A stretch of DNA of 64,000 nt, taken from NCBI RefSeq assembly GCF_004519405.1, contig NZ_SGWI01000003.1, forward strand, positions 248,001 through 312,000. Reading direction: 5' to 3'. Positions within the stretch are counted from its first letter, which is position 1. The number at the start of each line of letters is the position of its first letter. Shown in pieces: positions 34,875 to 43,075 of this stretch. The stretch comes from Pseudomonas sp. BCA17. GTDB taxonomy: Bacteria; Pseudomonadota; Gammaproteobacteria; Pseudomonadales; Pseudomonadaceae. Position numbers and translations under genes: made by a program. The notes beneath the pieces are model-generated. The model saw only the letters and a program-made list of their open reading frames with translations, was not told the DNA's origin and searched no databases.

Positions 34875-37840
34875 ACATCCTGATCCCGGGCTATGACATC
34901 GAAGGCGAGATCGGTGAAGGCGCCATGGCCAGCGTGTACCTGGCGACCCAACGCTCGCTGGAGCGCAAGGTTGCGTTGAAGGTGATGGCTGCGGCACTGG
35001 CGGCCGACCCGACTTTTTGCGAGCGTTTCCTGCGCGAGGGCAAGACCCTGGCGCGGCTGTCGCACCCGCATACGGTGACCATCCATGACATCGGCAACGT
35101 CGGTGAGCTGTATTACATGGCCATGGAATACCTGCCTAATGGCACGCTCAAGGAGCGCATTGCCGCTGGCCTGACGCCGGAGCAAGGTGTGACGCTGATC
35201 CGCCAGATCGCCTCGGCGTTGGGCTATGCGCATGCCCAAGGCTTGGTTCACCGCGACGTCAAACCCGCCAACATTCTGTTCCGCGCTGATGGCACGGCGG
35301 TGCTGTCGGACTTCGGCATCGCCAAGTCCCTGGATGATCGTACCCAGTTCACCCAGGCCGGTTTCGCCGTGGGCACACCCAGCTACATGAGCCCGGAACA
35401 GGCGCGTGGCCAGGAAATTGATGGCCGCGCCGACCTGTACGCCCTGGGCGTGGTGCTCTATGAAATCCTTGTCGGCAAACTGCCTTATAACGGCACCGAT
35501 GCGCTTTCCACGGCGCTGGCGCACCTGACCGAACCGTTGCCGGAACTGCCGGTGCACCATGGCCGTTATCAAGGCGTGCTGCGCAAGTTGTTGGCCAAGG
35601 ACCCGGCTGATCGTTTCCCTGATGCGGCGGCCTTGCTGCTGGCGCTCGACCAACTGCCGGCGGACTCGCTGGAAGCCACGCTGGTGCGGCCTTTGCCGAT
35701 CCCGATGAACTTCGATCTGGGCGGCATCACCCCGGAGTCCATTGAGATCCCGACAGCAGCGCCTCAGCCCGTCCGCCAACCGGTGGTGACGCCTGCCTCG
35801 ACCTCGCACAGCGAACAACGTCGAGGGCCGGTGCTGGCGTTGGCCGCGGTGGCCGTGGCGGTTGCGCTGGCCATCGGCGGGGCCGGTTACTGGTGGTTGA
35901 GCGGTGGCGACAAGCCTGTTGAGCCGCCCGCTGCCGTCGTACCGAAAACGCCGCCACCTGAGTTGAAACCCGCTGTTGCTTCCGACGCGGATGGCGGTCA
36001 GCGCCCCTTGCTGATGGCGGGCAAAAAGACCTTGTTCCAGCGCGTGCTCAGCAAGCCCGGCGCCAAGCTTTCCAGCGATGTCGGTGCCGCGCCCGGCAAA
36101 GCCTTGCCAGCGTTCTCCGTGCTGTATGTGTACCAACGTAAAGATGTGGATGGCAGCCCGTGGGTACGCGTCGGCGCCGCCACCGATGGCCGCAGTGACG
36201 GCTGGTTGCCCGCTGCCCAGGTCAGCGACTGGAAGCAGAGCCTGGTGCTCAAGTTTACCGAGCGCTCGGGTCGGGCGCCGGTGATGTTCCTGCGCCAACC
36301 CGGCGAAGTGGAAAAGCTGCTGGCTGACCCAGCGGCAGCCAGAACCGTATTGGCCAAGGCGCAGAAAAACAGCGAAGACAATCAGCAGGTGCTGGCGCTC
36401 GAACCGACGGCCAGCGCTGTCCCGCAGAACCAGTTCTACCTGTTGCCGATCTTCGACGCCAAAGAGAGCTTCGACGAAAACGGCCAGCCGGTGCAGTTGC
36501 TCAACGTGGCATCCATCGACCCTGGCAGCAGTGTCGCCAAGTCGGCTGCACCTGCCGTCAACGCCGATGCGTTCCGTACCGCCGTGGTGTTGGTGGTCGA
36601 TACCACCGTGTCGATGCAGCCCTACATCGACCAGGTCCGTGACGTGGTGCATGAGTTGCAAACCCGCATCGCCGAACGCGGCGAACTGGACAGCGTGAGC
36701 TTCGGCCTGGTGGGCTTTCGTAACAGCATCAAGAAGACCCCGGGCCTGGAATACGTAGCCAAGACCCTGATCACCCTGGATCAAGGCCGCGACCCGCAGC
36801 GTTTTCTCGACATGGCACGGCAGGTCAAGGCATCCACCGTGTCCAGCCACTCGTTCAACGAAGACGCTTTCGCCGGGGTGATGCAGGCGGTGGATGGTAT
36901 GGATTGGTCCGGCTACGGCGGGCGCATAATCCTGCTGGTCACCGATGCCGGTGCGTTGCGCAAGAACGACCCGTTCGCCACCACCCAGATGAACGAAGCC
37001 GAAGTGCGCCAGGCCGCGTTGGGTAAACAGATCAAGATCTACGCGTTGCACCTGCGCACCGATGCCGGCAAGAAAACCCACGCCGGCGCCGAGAGCCAGT
37101 ACCGCATCCTCACGGCTGACGCCAACCCGCAGATCGGTGATCTGTACACGCCGGTGCCGGGCGGCGACGTGCACAAACTGGGCGAGCGCGTGGATGAGAT
37201 CGGCACGGTGTTCGCCAACCTCGTCCACCAAGTGCGCAGTAACACGCCGCAGCCGGTGCCGTTGCTGAACAGCGCGCCGAGCCTGGCTGACAAATCCGCA
37301 GCCGTCGGCTATGCCATGCACATGGATTTCCTCGGTCGCAAAACCGCGAGCCAGGCACCGCAGTTGGTCAGTGCCTGGACCGCCGACCGCGACCTGACCA
37401 ACCCGGCGTTGCCGGCGTTCCAAGTGTGCGTGATGCTGACCAAATTGCAGCTCAACGATTTGCAGCAGTCGCTGAAATTGATCGTCGACGCGGCGCGCAA
37501 AACACAAAGCTCGCCCAAGGATTTCTTCCAGGAAATCGCCAGCGCCTCGGCCTATATGAGCCGCGACCCGCAAGCGTTGCGCAAGGGCGGCAACCTGGCC
37601 GATGGCGGCCTCCTCGGCGAATACCTGGAGGGCCTGCCGTACCGCAGCAAGTCGCTGAACATGACCCAGGATTTGTGGTTGTCGTTGAGCGTGGCCGAGC
37701 AGGAAGACTTTATCGATGAGCTGGATTCGAAAATCCGCCTCTACGAAACCTTCCACAATGACGTGGCCAACTGGGTTCGTTTCGGCGATGCCGAGCCGGG
37801 CGATGCCTTGTACCGCGTGCCGTTGTCGACATTGCCGTAA
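34871..37840 (+). CDS. ppkA: Transmembrane Ser/Thr kinase PpkA with VWA domain
   Basis: A 989-residue receptor-like kinase that triggers T6SS assembly by phosphorylating Fha. The kinase domain (about 1-270) has the G-loop GEGAMASV at 15-22, lysine in VALKVM, catalytic HRD at 127-129 and DFGIAKS. One membrane helix lies at about 321-343. The periplasmic side shows an SH3-like segment (about 375-455, SPWVRVGAATDGRSDGW) and a von Willebrand A domain with the metal-site DTTVS starting at D577. The VWA part is the likely sensor contact with TagR. Confidence 0.95.
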   Translation: MNILIPGYDIEGEIGEGAMASVYLATQRSLERKVALKVMAAALAADPTFCERFLREGKTLARLSHPHTVTIHDIGNVGELYYMAMEYLPNGTLKERIAAGLTPEQGVTLIRQIASALGYAHAQGLVHRDVKPANILFRADGTAVLSDFGIAKSLDDRTQFTQAGFAVGTPSYMSPEQARGQEIDGRADLYALGVVLYEILVGKLPYNGTDALSTALAHLTEPLPELPVHHGRYQGVLRKLLAKDPADRFPDAAALLLALDQLPADSLEATLVRPLPIPMNFDLGGITPESIEIPTAAPQPVRQPVVTPASTSHSEQRRGPVLALAAVAVAVALAIGGAGYWWLSGGDKPVEPPAAVVPKTPPPELKPAVASDADGGQRPLLMAGKKTLFQRVLSKPGAKLSSDVGAAPGKALPAFSVLYVYQRKDVDGSPWVRVGAATDGRSDGWLPAAQVSDWKQSLVLKFTERSGRAPVMFLRQPGEVEKLLADPAAARTVLAKAQKNSEDNQQVLALEPTASAVPQNQFYLLPIFDAKESFDENGQPVQLLNVASIDPGSSVAKSAAPAVNADAFRTAVVLVVDTTVSMQPYIDQVRDVVHELQTRIAERGELDSVSFGLVGFRNSIKKTPGLEYVAKTLITLDQGRDPQRFLDMARQVKASTVSSHSFNEDAFAGVMQAVDGMDWSGYGGRIILLVTDAGALRKNDPFATTQMNEAEVRQAALGKQIKIYALHLRTDAGKKTHAGAESQYRILTADANPQIGDLYTPVPGGDVHKLGERVDEIGTVFANLVHQVRSNTPQPVPLLNSAPSLADKSAAVGYAMHMDFLGRKTASQAPQLVSAWTADRDLTNPALPAFQVCVMLTKLQLNDLQQSLKLIVDAARKTQSSPKDFFQEIASASAYMSRDPQALRKGGNLADGGLLGEYLEGLPYRSKSLNMTQDLWLSLSVAEQEDFIDELDSKIRLYETFHNDVANWVRFGDAEPGDALYRVPLSTLP

Positions 37841-38544
37841 TGCTGAACCTGAGCGCGATGCACAAGAGTCGGGGTGTCGGTAGCCAGCGTTATAGCCTGG
37901 TGATCCCGGCGCTGCACCTGCGCGCGGGTGAGCAACTGGCGATCGTTGGGCCCAGCGGTTGTGGCAAGAGCACCTTGCTGGATGTGTTGGCGTTGGTACT
38001 GGCGCCGGATCAGGTCGGGCAGTTCGAGTTCAATCAGCAGGACATCGGTGGGTTGTGGCGAGCGGATCGGCAATCCACGTTGGCCGAGTTGCGCAGCCGG
38101 CATCTGGGCTATGTGCTGCAAACCGGCGGGCTACTGGGTTTTCTCGATGTGCGCAGCAATATCGCCTTGTCCCGACAACTGCTGGGCTTGCCGGATGACG
38201 GCAGCGTGACGCGGCTGGCCGAGCAGTTGGAGATCAGTGACCAGTTGGCCAAGAAGCCCGCTGCGCTGTCGGTGGGCCAACGTCAGCGTGTCAGTTGTGC
38301 CCGCGCCCTGGCCCATGGGCCGCGCCTGGTGCTGGCGGATGAACCGACCGCGTCCCTGGACCCGCTGAATGCCGAACGGGTGATGCAGGCGTTGCTGGCC
38401 CAGGCGCGCGAACACCGTGCTGCCTGTGTGATCGCCACCCATGACGAGCCCTTGGCCCGGGCCAGTGGCTTGCAGGTGCGGCGCATCAGTTGCCGCCGCG
38501 ACACTGACGGCGGCGTCACAGCCACCCTCGGGGAGGCATGCTGA
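37840..38544 (+). CDS. tagT: ABC transporter ATPase TagT
   Basis: A 234-residue ATPase of the LolD/MacB-like class. Walker A is GPSGCGKST near residue 39, the signature region is LSVGQRQRVSCARAL and Walker B is LVLADEPTASLDP. With TagS it forms the inner membrane ABC unit of the TagQRST sensory module that acts upstream of PpkA. Its start overlaps the ppkA stop by one base. Confidence 0.94.
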   Translation: MLNLSAMHKSRGVGSQRYSLVIPALHLRAGEQLAIVGPSGCGKSTLLDVLALVLAPDQVGQFEFNQQDIGGLWRADRQSTLAELRSRHLGYVLQTGGLLGFLDVRSNIALSRQLLGLPDDGSVTRLAEQLEISDQLAKKPAALSVGQRQRVSCARALAHGPRLVLADEPTASLDPLNAERVMQALLAQAREHRAACVIATHDEPLARASGLQVRRISCRRDTDGGVTATLGEAC

Positions 38545-39728
38545 TGCGTATCGGCTTGGTAGCGTCCCTGGCCTGGCAGGATTACCGCAACGATGCCTGG
38601 CTGTCGGCCTGTTCGGTGTTGGCGTTGGTGGCGGTAATCGCGCCGTTGCTGGTGTTATTCGGCCTGAAATTTGGACTGGTTGGCAGTTTGACTGAACGCT
38701 TGGAGACCGACCCCGCAACCCGTGAAATTATTCCGTTGGGCGGTGGTCGATTCAGCAGCGCGTTTGTCGAGCAACTGGCGCAGCGCCGCGACGTGGCGTT
38801 TGCCGTGCCGCGTACGCGACAGATTGCGGCGACGGCGCAGGTCGGTGCACTGACCTTGGAGATGCTGCCAACCGCGCCCGGTGATCCGCTACTCGCGGGT
38901 TTGCCGATGCCCAAGGGCCTGGACCAGATCGTGCTGAGTCACACCGCCGCGGAAAAACTCGCGGCACGCCCCGGCGATTGGCTGGAAACCCGTTTTGCGC
39001 GGCAAGTAGCCGGGCGTGTCGAGGCGCAGAGCACGCGTTTGCAGGTATTGGCAGTGTTGCCGTTGGACGCTTTCGCCCGTGACGGTTTGTTTGCCGGCTT
39101 GGGCCTGCTGGAAGCGGCGGAAGATTATCGCGACGGCCGTGCGGTGCCGGCGTTGGGGTGGGCAGGTGAAGCGGTCGATGGGAAGAAGCAGCGGGTGTAC
39201 CCGGCATTTCGTCTGTACGCCCGCCAACTCACCGATGTGGAACCGTTGCGTGTGTATTTCGCCGGGCAGAACCTGTTGGTGTCGACCCAGGCGAACACCA
39301 TCGCCCAGGTGCAGTCGTTGAGCCGCAACCTGTCGATCGTGTTCTGGATCATCGCCGGGTTGGCCTTGGCGGGCGCATTTGCGGCGATCTTCGCCGGGGC
39401 CTTGGCCGCCGTGGCGCGCAAGCGCCGGGAACTGTCGGTGTTGCGCCTGCTGGGCTTTTCCACCGCAGGGTTGCTACTGTTTGTGGTGGTGCAGGCGCTG
39501 TACAGCGCAAGCGCAGCTGCCTTGCTCAGTGCCGGCTTGTATGGGCTGGCCGAGGCGGGTTTGAATAAGTTATTCGCGCAGGTGCCGGGCGAGTACGCCA
39601 GCCACCTGCTGGCGCGTCATTACGGCCTGGCCCTGGTTGCAGTCCTCGGCGTCAGTGCCGTGGCGGCGGCCTGTGGTGGTTGGCGTGTGGCGCGTATCCA
39701 GGCTTCTGAAGGAATCAGAGATGTATAA
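38538..39728 (+). CDS. tagS: ABC transporter permease TagS
   Basis: A 396-residue permease with FtsX/MacB topology: one N-terminal helix (about 18-45), a periplasmic domain, then three C-terminal helices. The segment IIAGLALAGAFAAIFAGALAAVARKRRELSVLRLLGFS is the family FtsX signature spread over the third region. Two possible ATGs, 38538 and 38544, follow GGGAGG; either overlaps tagT. It partners TagT in signal relay rather than known transport. Confidence 0.92.
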   Translation: MLMRIGLVASLAWQDYRNDAWLSACSVLALVAVIAPLLVLFGLKFGLVGSLTERLETDPATREIIPLGGGRFSSAFVEQLAQRRDVAFAVPRTRQIAATAQVGALTLEMLPTAPGDPLLAGLPMPKGLDQIVLSHTAAEKLAARPGDWLETRFARQVAGRVEAQSTRLQVLAVLPLDAFARDGLFAGLGLLEAAEDYRDGRAVPALGWAGEAVDGKKQRVYPAFRLYARQLTDVEPLRVYFAGQNLLVSTQANTIAQVQSLSRNLSIVFWIIAGLALAGAFAAIFAGALAAVARKRRELSVLRLLGFSTAGLLLFVVVQALYSASAAALLSAGLYGLAEAGLNKLFAQVPGEYASHLLARHYGLALVAVLGVSAVAAACGGWRVARIQASEGIRDV

Positions 39729-41433
39729 GTTACTGGGTGCTTGTGTGGTGCTGAGCCTGGCCTCGATGGCCTGGGCTGATGAGGCGAGCGACAAGCTCGA
39801 TAATCCAAAACCGTTGCCTGACGATGTGAGCCTGCCGCTGCCGTGCGAAGGCAACATGGTGTTCCGTTACGCCTATGTACTGGCCCAGGGCACCCTGGAC
39901 GATCGCGAAATCAGCCTCGGCTACCCCTTCGCCGAAGGCGAGGCGGGTTACCAGCAATCGTTTATTTCCGGATACCGTCGCGATTTCATCAACGGCCAGT
40001 TCACCCTCAAGGATCTGCCCAATGACTGGAATAAAGTCATCGCGCCCCTGATGCCGAAGACCGACGCCAAGACCCCGCTCAAGCCCATGCTGTATTTCAT
40101 CGGCAAGTATGAAGTGACCGCCCGCCAATACGCTGCGGTGATGGCCCAGGCGCAGTCCCTGGCCAGCGGCGAGCCGGCGCCGGCCTGCGACATTCCCACC
40201 GGTGTGGCGGCACGGTTGCCCAAGGTCAAGCTGTCGCGTTTTGAAGCCGAACGCTTCTCGGCGGTGTACAGCGCCTGGTTGATGAAATACCACCGGGATT
40301 TGCTACCGGTCAGCGGTCGCGGTTCGTCGGCCGAAGATGGCGGCCTGGGTTTTGTGCGCCTGCCCACTGAAGTGGAATGGGAATACGCGGCACGCGGCGG
40401 CCAGGCGGTGAGCCGTCAGGAGCTTGAGGGGCGGTTGTTTCCTCGGCGCGTCGAAGGCAGCGAAGGCGACGGCCCGTTGGCCGATTACGCGGTGTTCAAC
40501 CAGGTGGCCGGTGGCACCGGCCAGGCTGCACGCCTGATGCCCATCGGCACCAAGTTGCCCAACCCGATAGGCCTGTTCGATGTGATCGGCAATGCGGCGG
40601 AGATGGTCCAGGAATCTTTCCAGTTGGTACACGCCGGGCGTCGCCAGGGCACCTACGGCGGCTTTGTGGTCAAGGGCGGCAATTACCTTGAAGGTGAGGG
40701 CACGCTGTTTACCGGCATGCGCCGCGAGTACCCGCTGTTCGCCGCCGATGGCACCGAGCAAAGTAACGAGACCACCGGTTTCCGCGTGGCGATTGGCGCG
40801 TTATCGGCGCCGCGTTCGCGCTACAAAGAGTTGTTTGCCCAGTGGCAGAAAGAAGGGCGCCTGGCCTCGCTGACCGACGCCATCGACGATGCCCAGGACC
40901 CGACCAAGCGCCTGGACACCATCATTGCCGCCAGCGTCGATCCCAAGCTGCAAGCCGAACTGGGGCTGGTCAACGAAGAACTCAAGCGCAACGTCTCGCT
41001 GATCGCCCAGCAACGCGAAGAGGCGGCGGGCAACCTGATTCAGTCAGCCGCGTTGGTGGCCGAGACCATCAGCAACTACAACATCCGGCTGATCAACCTG
41101 CAGAAGAGCCGCGATCAGGCTGTCGCCAACAAGGACGACGCCAGTGCGGCGCTGTTCGCCACTGCCATCGACAATGGCCGCAGCGCCCTCGATGGCGCGG
41201 TGGCGATCTACATCGACAACCTGGCCACCGGCACCCGCTATACCGATGCGGTGATCCAGGCCCAGTTTCAACGGATCAAGGAAGAGTTGGATCGCAAACC
41301 CGTGCTCGGCAAGAGCCTGGTGACGCGCGCGACACTGTTCGTTCGCCATGTCGGCAACTACCGCAAGCAACAGCGGGCCGACCCGGCAACGATCTTGAAG
41401 GAACTGCTCGCAGCGAGCGGTCAGCGGTCTTGA
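39721..41433 (+). CDS. tagR: Periplasmic T6SS activator TagR (SUMF1/FGE-like fold)
   Basis: A 570-residue exported protein; start ATG lies behind GAAGGAATCAGAG and is followed by a signal peptide ending SMAWA. Residues about 95-370 form a formylglycine-generating-enzyme-like domain (YFIGKYEVTARQYAAVM, LPTEVEWEYAARGG, IGNAAEMVQE, GFRVAIG); the enzymatic cysteines are not obviously kept, consistent with a binding role. The rest is helical, perhaps coiled coil. TagR promotes PpkA activation from the periplasm. It overlaps tagS by eight bases. Confidence 0.93.
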   Translation: MYKLLGACVVLSLASMAWADEASDKLDNPKPLPDDVSLPLPCEGNMVFRYAYVLAQGTLDDREISLGYPFAEGEAGYQQSFISGYRRDFINGQFTLKDLPNDWNKVIAPLMPKTDAKTPLKPMLYFIGKYEVTARQYAAVMAQAQSLASGEPAPACDIPTGVAARLPKVKLSRFEAERFSAVYSAWLMKYHRDLLPVSGRGSSAEDGGLGFVRLPTEVEWEYAARGGQAVSRQELEGRLFPRRVEGSEGDGPLADYAVFNQVAGGTGQAARLMPIGTKLPNPIGLFDVIGNAAEMVQESFQLVHAGRRQGTYGGFVVKGGNYLEGEGTLFTGMRREYPLFAADGTEQSNETTGFRVAIGALSAPRSRYKELFAQWQKEGRLASLTDAIDDAQDPTKRLDTIIAASVDPKLQAELGLVNEELKRNVSLIAQQREEAAGNLIQSAALVAETISNYNIRLINLQKSRDQAVANKDDASAALFATAIDNGRSALDGAVAIYIDNLATGTRYTDAVIQAQFQRIKEELDRKPVLGKSLVTRATLFVRHVGNYRKQQRADPATILKELLAASGQRS

Positions 41434-41517
41434 CCGTTGGTTGTGCGGCGAGCTTGGAAGGGACTCAGGCGGCGGTGGGCCGTGCTGGGCAAGTCAAACT
41501 AAACAGAGATCACACCT

Positions 41518-42441
41518 ATGCTTTTTTCCCGTAAGGCGGTTTCCAAGCGTCATCTGCTGCTGATCGCAGCCGGTTTCAGCACCGTATTGACCGGTTGCGC
41601 GACGTCGCCGGCCTCCAAGGTCGCGTCGAGCACCAAGGTCGAGTACTACCCGAACTGCTACGAGCCGGTGCAACACCTGCGTGCCACCGATTCGAACATG
41701 ACCAAGTCGGTGGTGACCGGTGCGGCCCTTGGCGCGGCCGGTGGTGCATTGCTCGGCGCCCTGACCGGCGACGCCGACAAGCGCGGTCGCAACGCGGCCA
41801 TCGGTGCAGCGGGCGGCGCTCTGGCTGGCGGCGCGGCGGGTTACTACACCGAGCGTCAAAAGCAGATCGCCGATGACAAGCAGCGCATCGCGTCCTACTC
41901 CAACGACTTCAACAAAAGCGCGTCCGACATCGACCGCAGCACCGCTTACGCCAAAGCGTCCCAGCAGTGCTACCAGAGCGCATTCACCAAGCTGGTGAAT
42001 GATCGCAAGGCCAAGACCGTCAACGACACCGAAGGCCGCAAGCGCCTGGCGGAAATCGTCGCCGGCCTGAAAGAATCCAATGACCTGATCGTCGCGGTCA
42101 ACGGCAAAGCCAGCGAAGACCTGAACAACTACACCCAGGCTTACGAGAAAGACCTGCAACAGGTTGGCGTGCAACGTAACGACGTCGTCACCGTGGCCAC
42201 CGCCGATACCACACCTGTGGTAACGCCGACCAAGGGCAAGAAAGCGGTAAAACCGGCGAAAAAGCCAGTGCTGCCGACCGTGCCTAAAGAAGCGGTGACC
42301 ACCGAGAAGAGCATCCAGACCGTGCAGGCCAAGCAAGCCGAAAGCAAGCAGGTCGCCAGCGCCGGTAAGGCACAGATCGAAGGCACTTGCCGCGATCCGA
42401 ACCTGGCCGACTGGGCGCCGGTGCCTTGCCCTAACGTTTGA
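41518..42441 (+). CDS. tagQ: Outer membrane lipoprotein TagQ
   Basis: A 307-residue lipoprotein with lipobox LTGCATS (C27). A glycine zipper (GAALGAAGGALLGALTG and IGAAGGALAGGAAGYY) follows near residues 65-115, then a charged helical region and a Lys/Pro-rich tail ending in a CRDPNLADWAPVPCP pair of cysteines. TagQ retains TagR at the outer membrane in HSI-I. It is the last gene of the rightward operon and the right border of the T6SS island. Confidence 0.9.
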   Translation: MLFSRKAVSKRHLLLIAAGFSTVLTGCATSPASKVASSTKVEYYPNCYEPVQHLRATDSNMTKSVVTGAALGAAGGALLGALTGDADKRGRNAAIGAAGGALAGGAAGYYTERQKQIADDKQRIASYSNDFNKSASDIDRSTAYAKASQQCYQSAFTKLVNDRKAKTVNDTEGRKRLAEIVAGLKESNDLIVAVNGKASEDLNNYTQAYEKDLQQVGVQRNDVVTVATADTTPVVTPTKGKKAVKPAKKPVLPTVPKEAVTTEKSIQTVQAKQAESKQVASAGKAQIEGTCRDPNLADWAPVPCPNV

Positions 42442-42453
42442 GTAAGATGTTGC

Positions 42454-42507
42454 TATAAGCGTTAAACGCCTGCCGATCTCCCGCTAAAGCGCGAGATCGG
42501 TGGCGTT
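42454..42507 (+). promoter_or_regulatory. Extended -10 promoter and 5' stem-loop ahead of the SCP2-like gene
   Basis: TGCTATAAG at 42451-42459 fits an extended -10 (TGn-TATAAG). The predicted start point falls at the foot of a long stem: AACGCC plus CCGATCTC (42465-42480) against GAGATCGG plus GGCGTT (42493-42507). The stem could be a 5' stabiliser or a rho-independent-like end for the T6SS operon, although no T-run follows. Confidence 0.45.
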
Positions 42508-42565
42508 CTGCCTGCAAATCGTTACACTGCTGCGGCCACTTAATAAATACACCGAGGCCGTGTGC

Positions 42566-42943
42566 ATGAAATTTCGTCTTCTGCTGTGGGTGCTGGGCCT
42601 GATGATGGGCAAAGCCAGCCGCACCAATCCTGCCTTCCAGCAACAGTTGGGTGATAAAGACCTGGCGTTCCAGTTGCAGACCCTCGACGGCAAGGTTGCC
42701 CGTCACTTCATCGTCAAAGACCAGCGCATCACCAGCCGTTCGGGTGTTCACCCGTCACCGGCATTTGCCATTGCCTTCAAAGACGCTGCCTATGGCTTCG
42801 CCACGATGCAGGCGAAGAACAAGCAACTGGCGTTCATGACGGGGATTCAGGACAAGTCGATCCAGATCAAGGGAAACCCGGCGCTGGTGATCTGGTTCCA
42901 GGGTCTGACCAAATATTTGAAGCCGAAGAAAAAGAAGGGCTGA
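42566..42943 (+). CDS. Small SCP2-like conserved hypothetical protein
   Basis: A 125-residue protein beginning MKFRLLLWVLGLMMGKASR, then LAFQLQTLDGKVARHFIVKD, FAIAFKDAAYGFATM and a basic tail KPKKKKG. The pattern resembles SCP2 sterol-carrier-like proteins of unknown function conserved in pseudomonads. The N-terminal hydrophobic stretch could be an anchor. An equivalent gene sits next to the HDOD gene in P. aeruginosa (from memory), so this marks the resumption of core gene order after the T6SS. Confidence 0.7.
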   Translation: MKFRLLLWVLGLMMGKASRTNPAFQQQLGDKDLAFQLQTLDGKVARHFIVKDQRITSRSGVHPSPAFAIAFKDAAYGFATMQAKNKQLAFMTGIQDKSIQIKGNPALVIWFQGLTKYLKPKKKKG

Positions 42944-43027
42944 GACTTTTCGGTGAAAACCAGTTGAATGCCTTGGGAGCAAGCCTCCTCGCGCATTTGA
43001 TCGAGCTCCAGTTCTGGAATGCGGTCG

Positions 43028-43050
43028 AATGTGGGAAGGGGCTTGCTCCC
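43028..43050. repeat. REP-like half element
   Basis: ATGTGGGAAGGGGCTTGCTCCC has the REP core but lacks a clear second copy. It lies in the 132-bp convergent gap before the HDOD gene; nothing else is seen there. Confidence 0.45.
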
Positions 43051-43075
43051 GATAGCGGCCGGACAGGCCACAGAT

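Noticed and set aside
34706..37756. 1016-residue open frame opposite ppkA/pppA
   Set aside because: Shadow of high-GC coding; low-complexity His/Gln/Arg-rich product, no ribosome binding site, and the opposite strand encodes clear kinase motifs.
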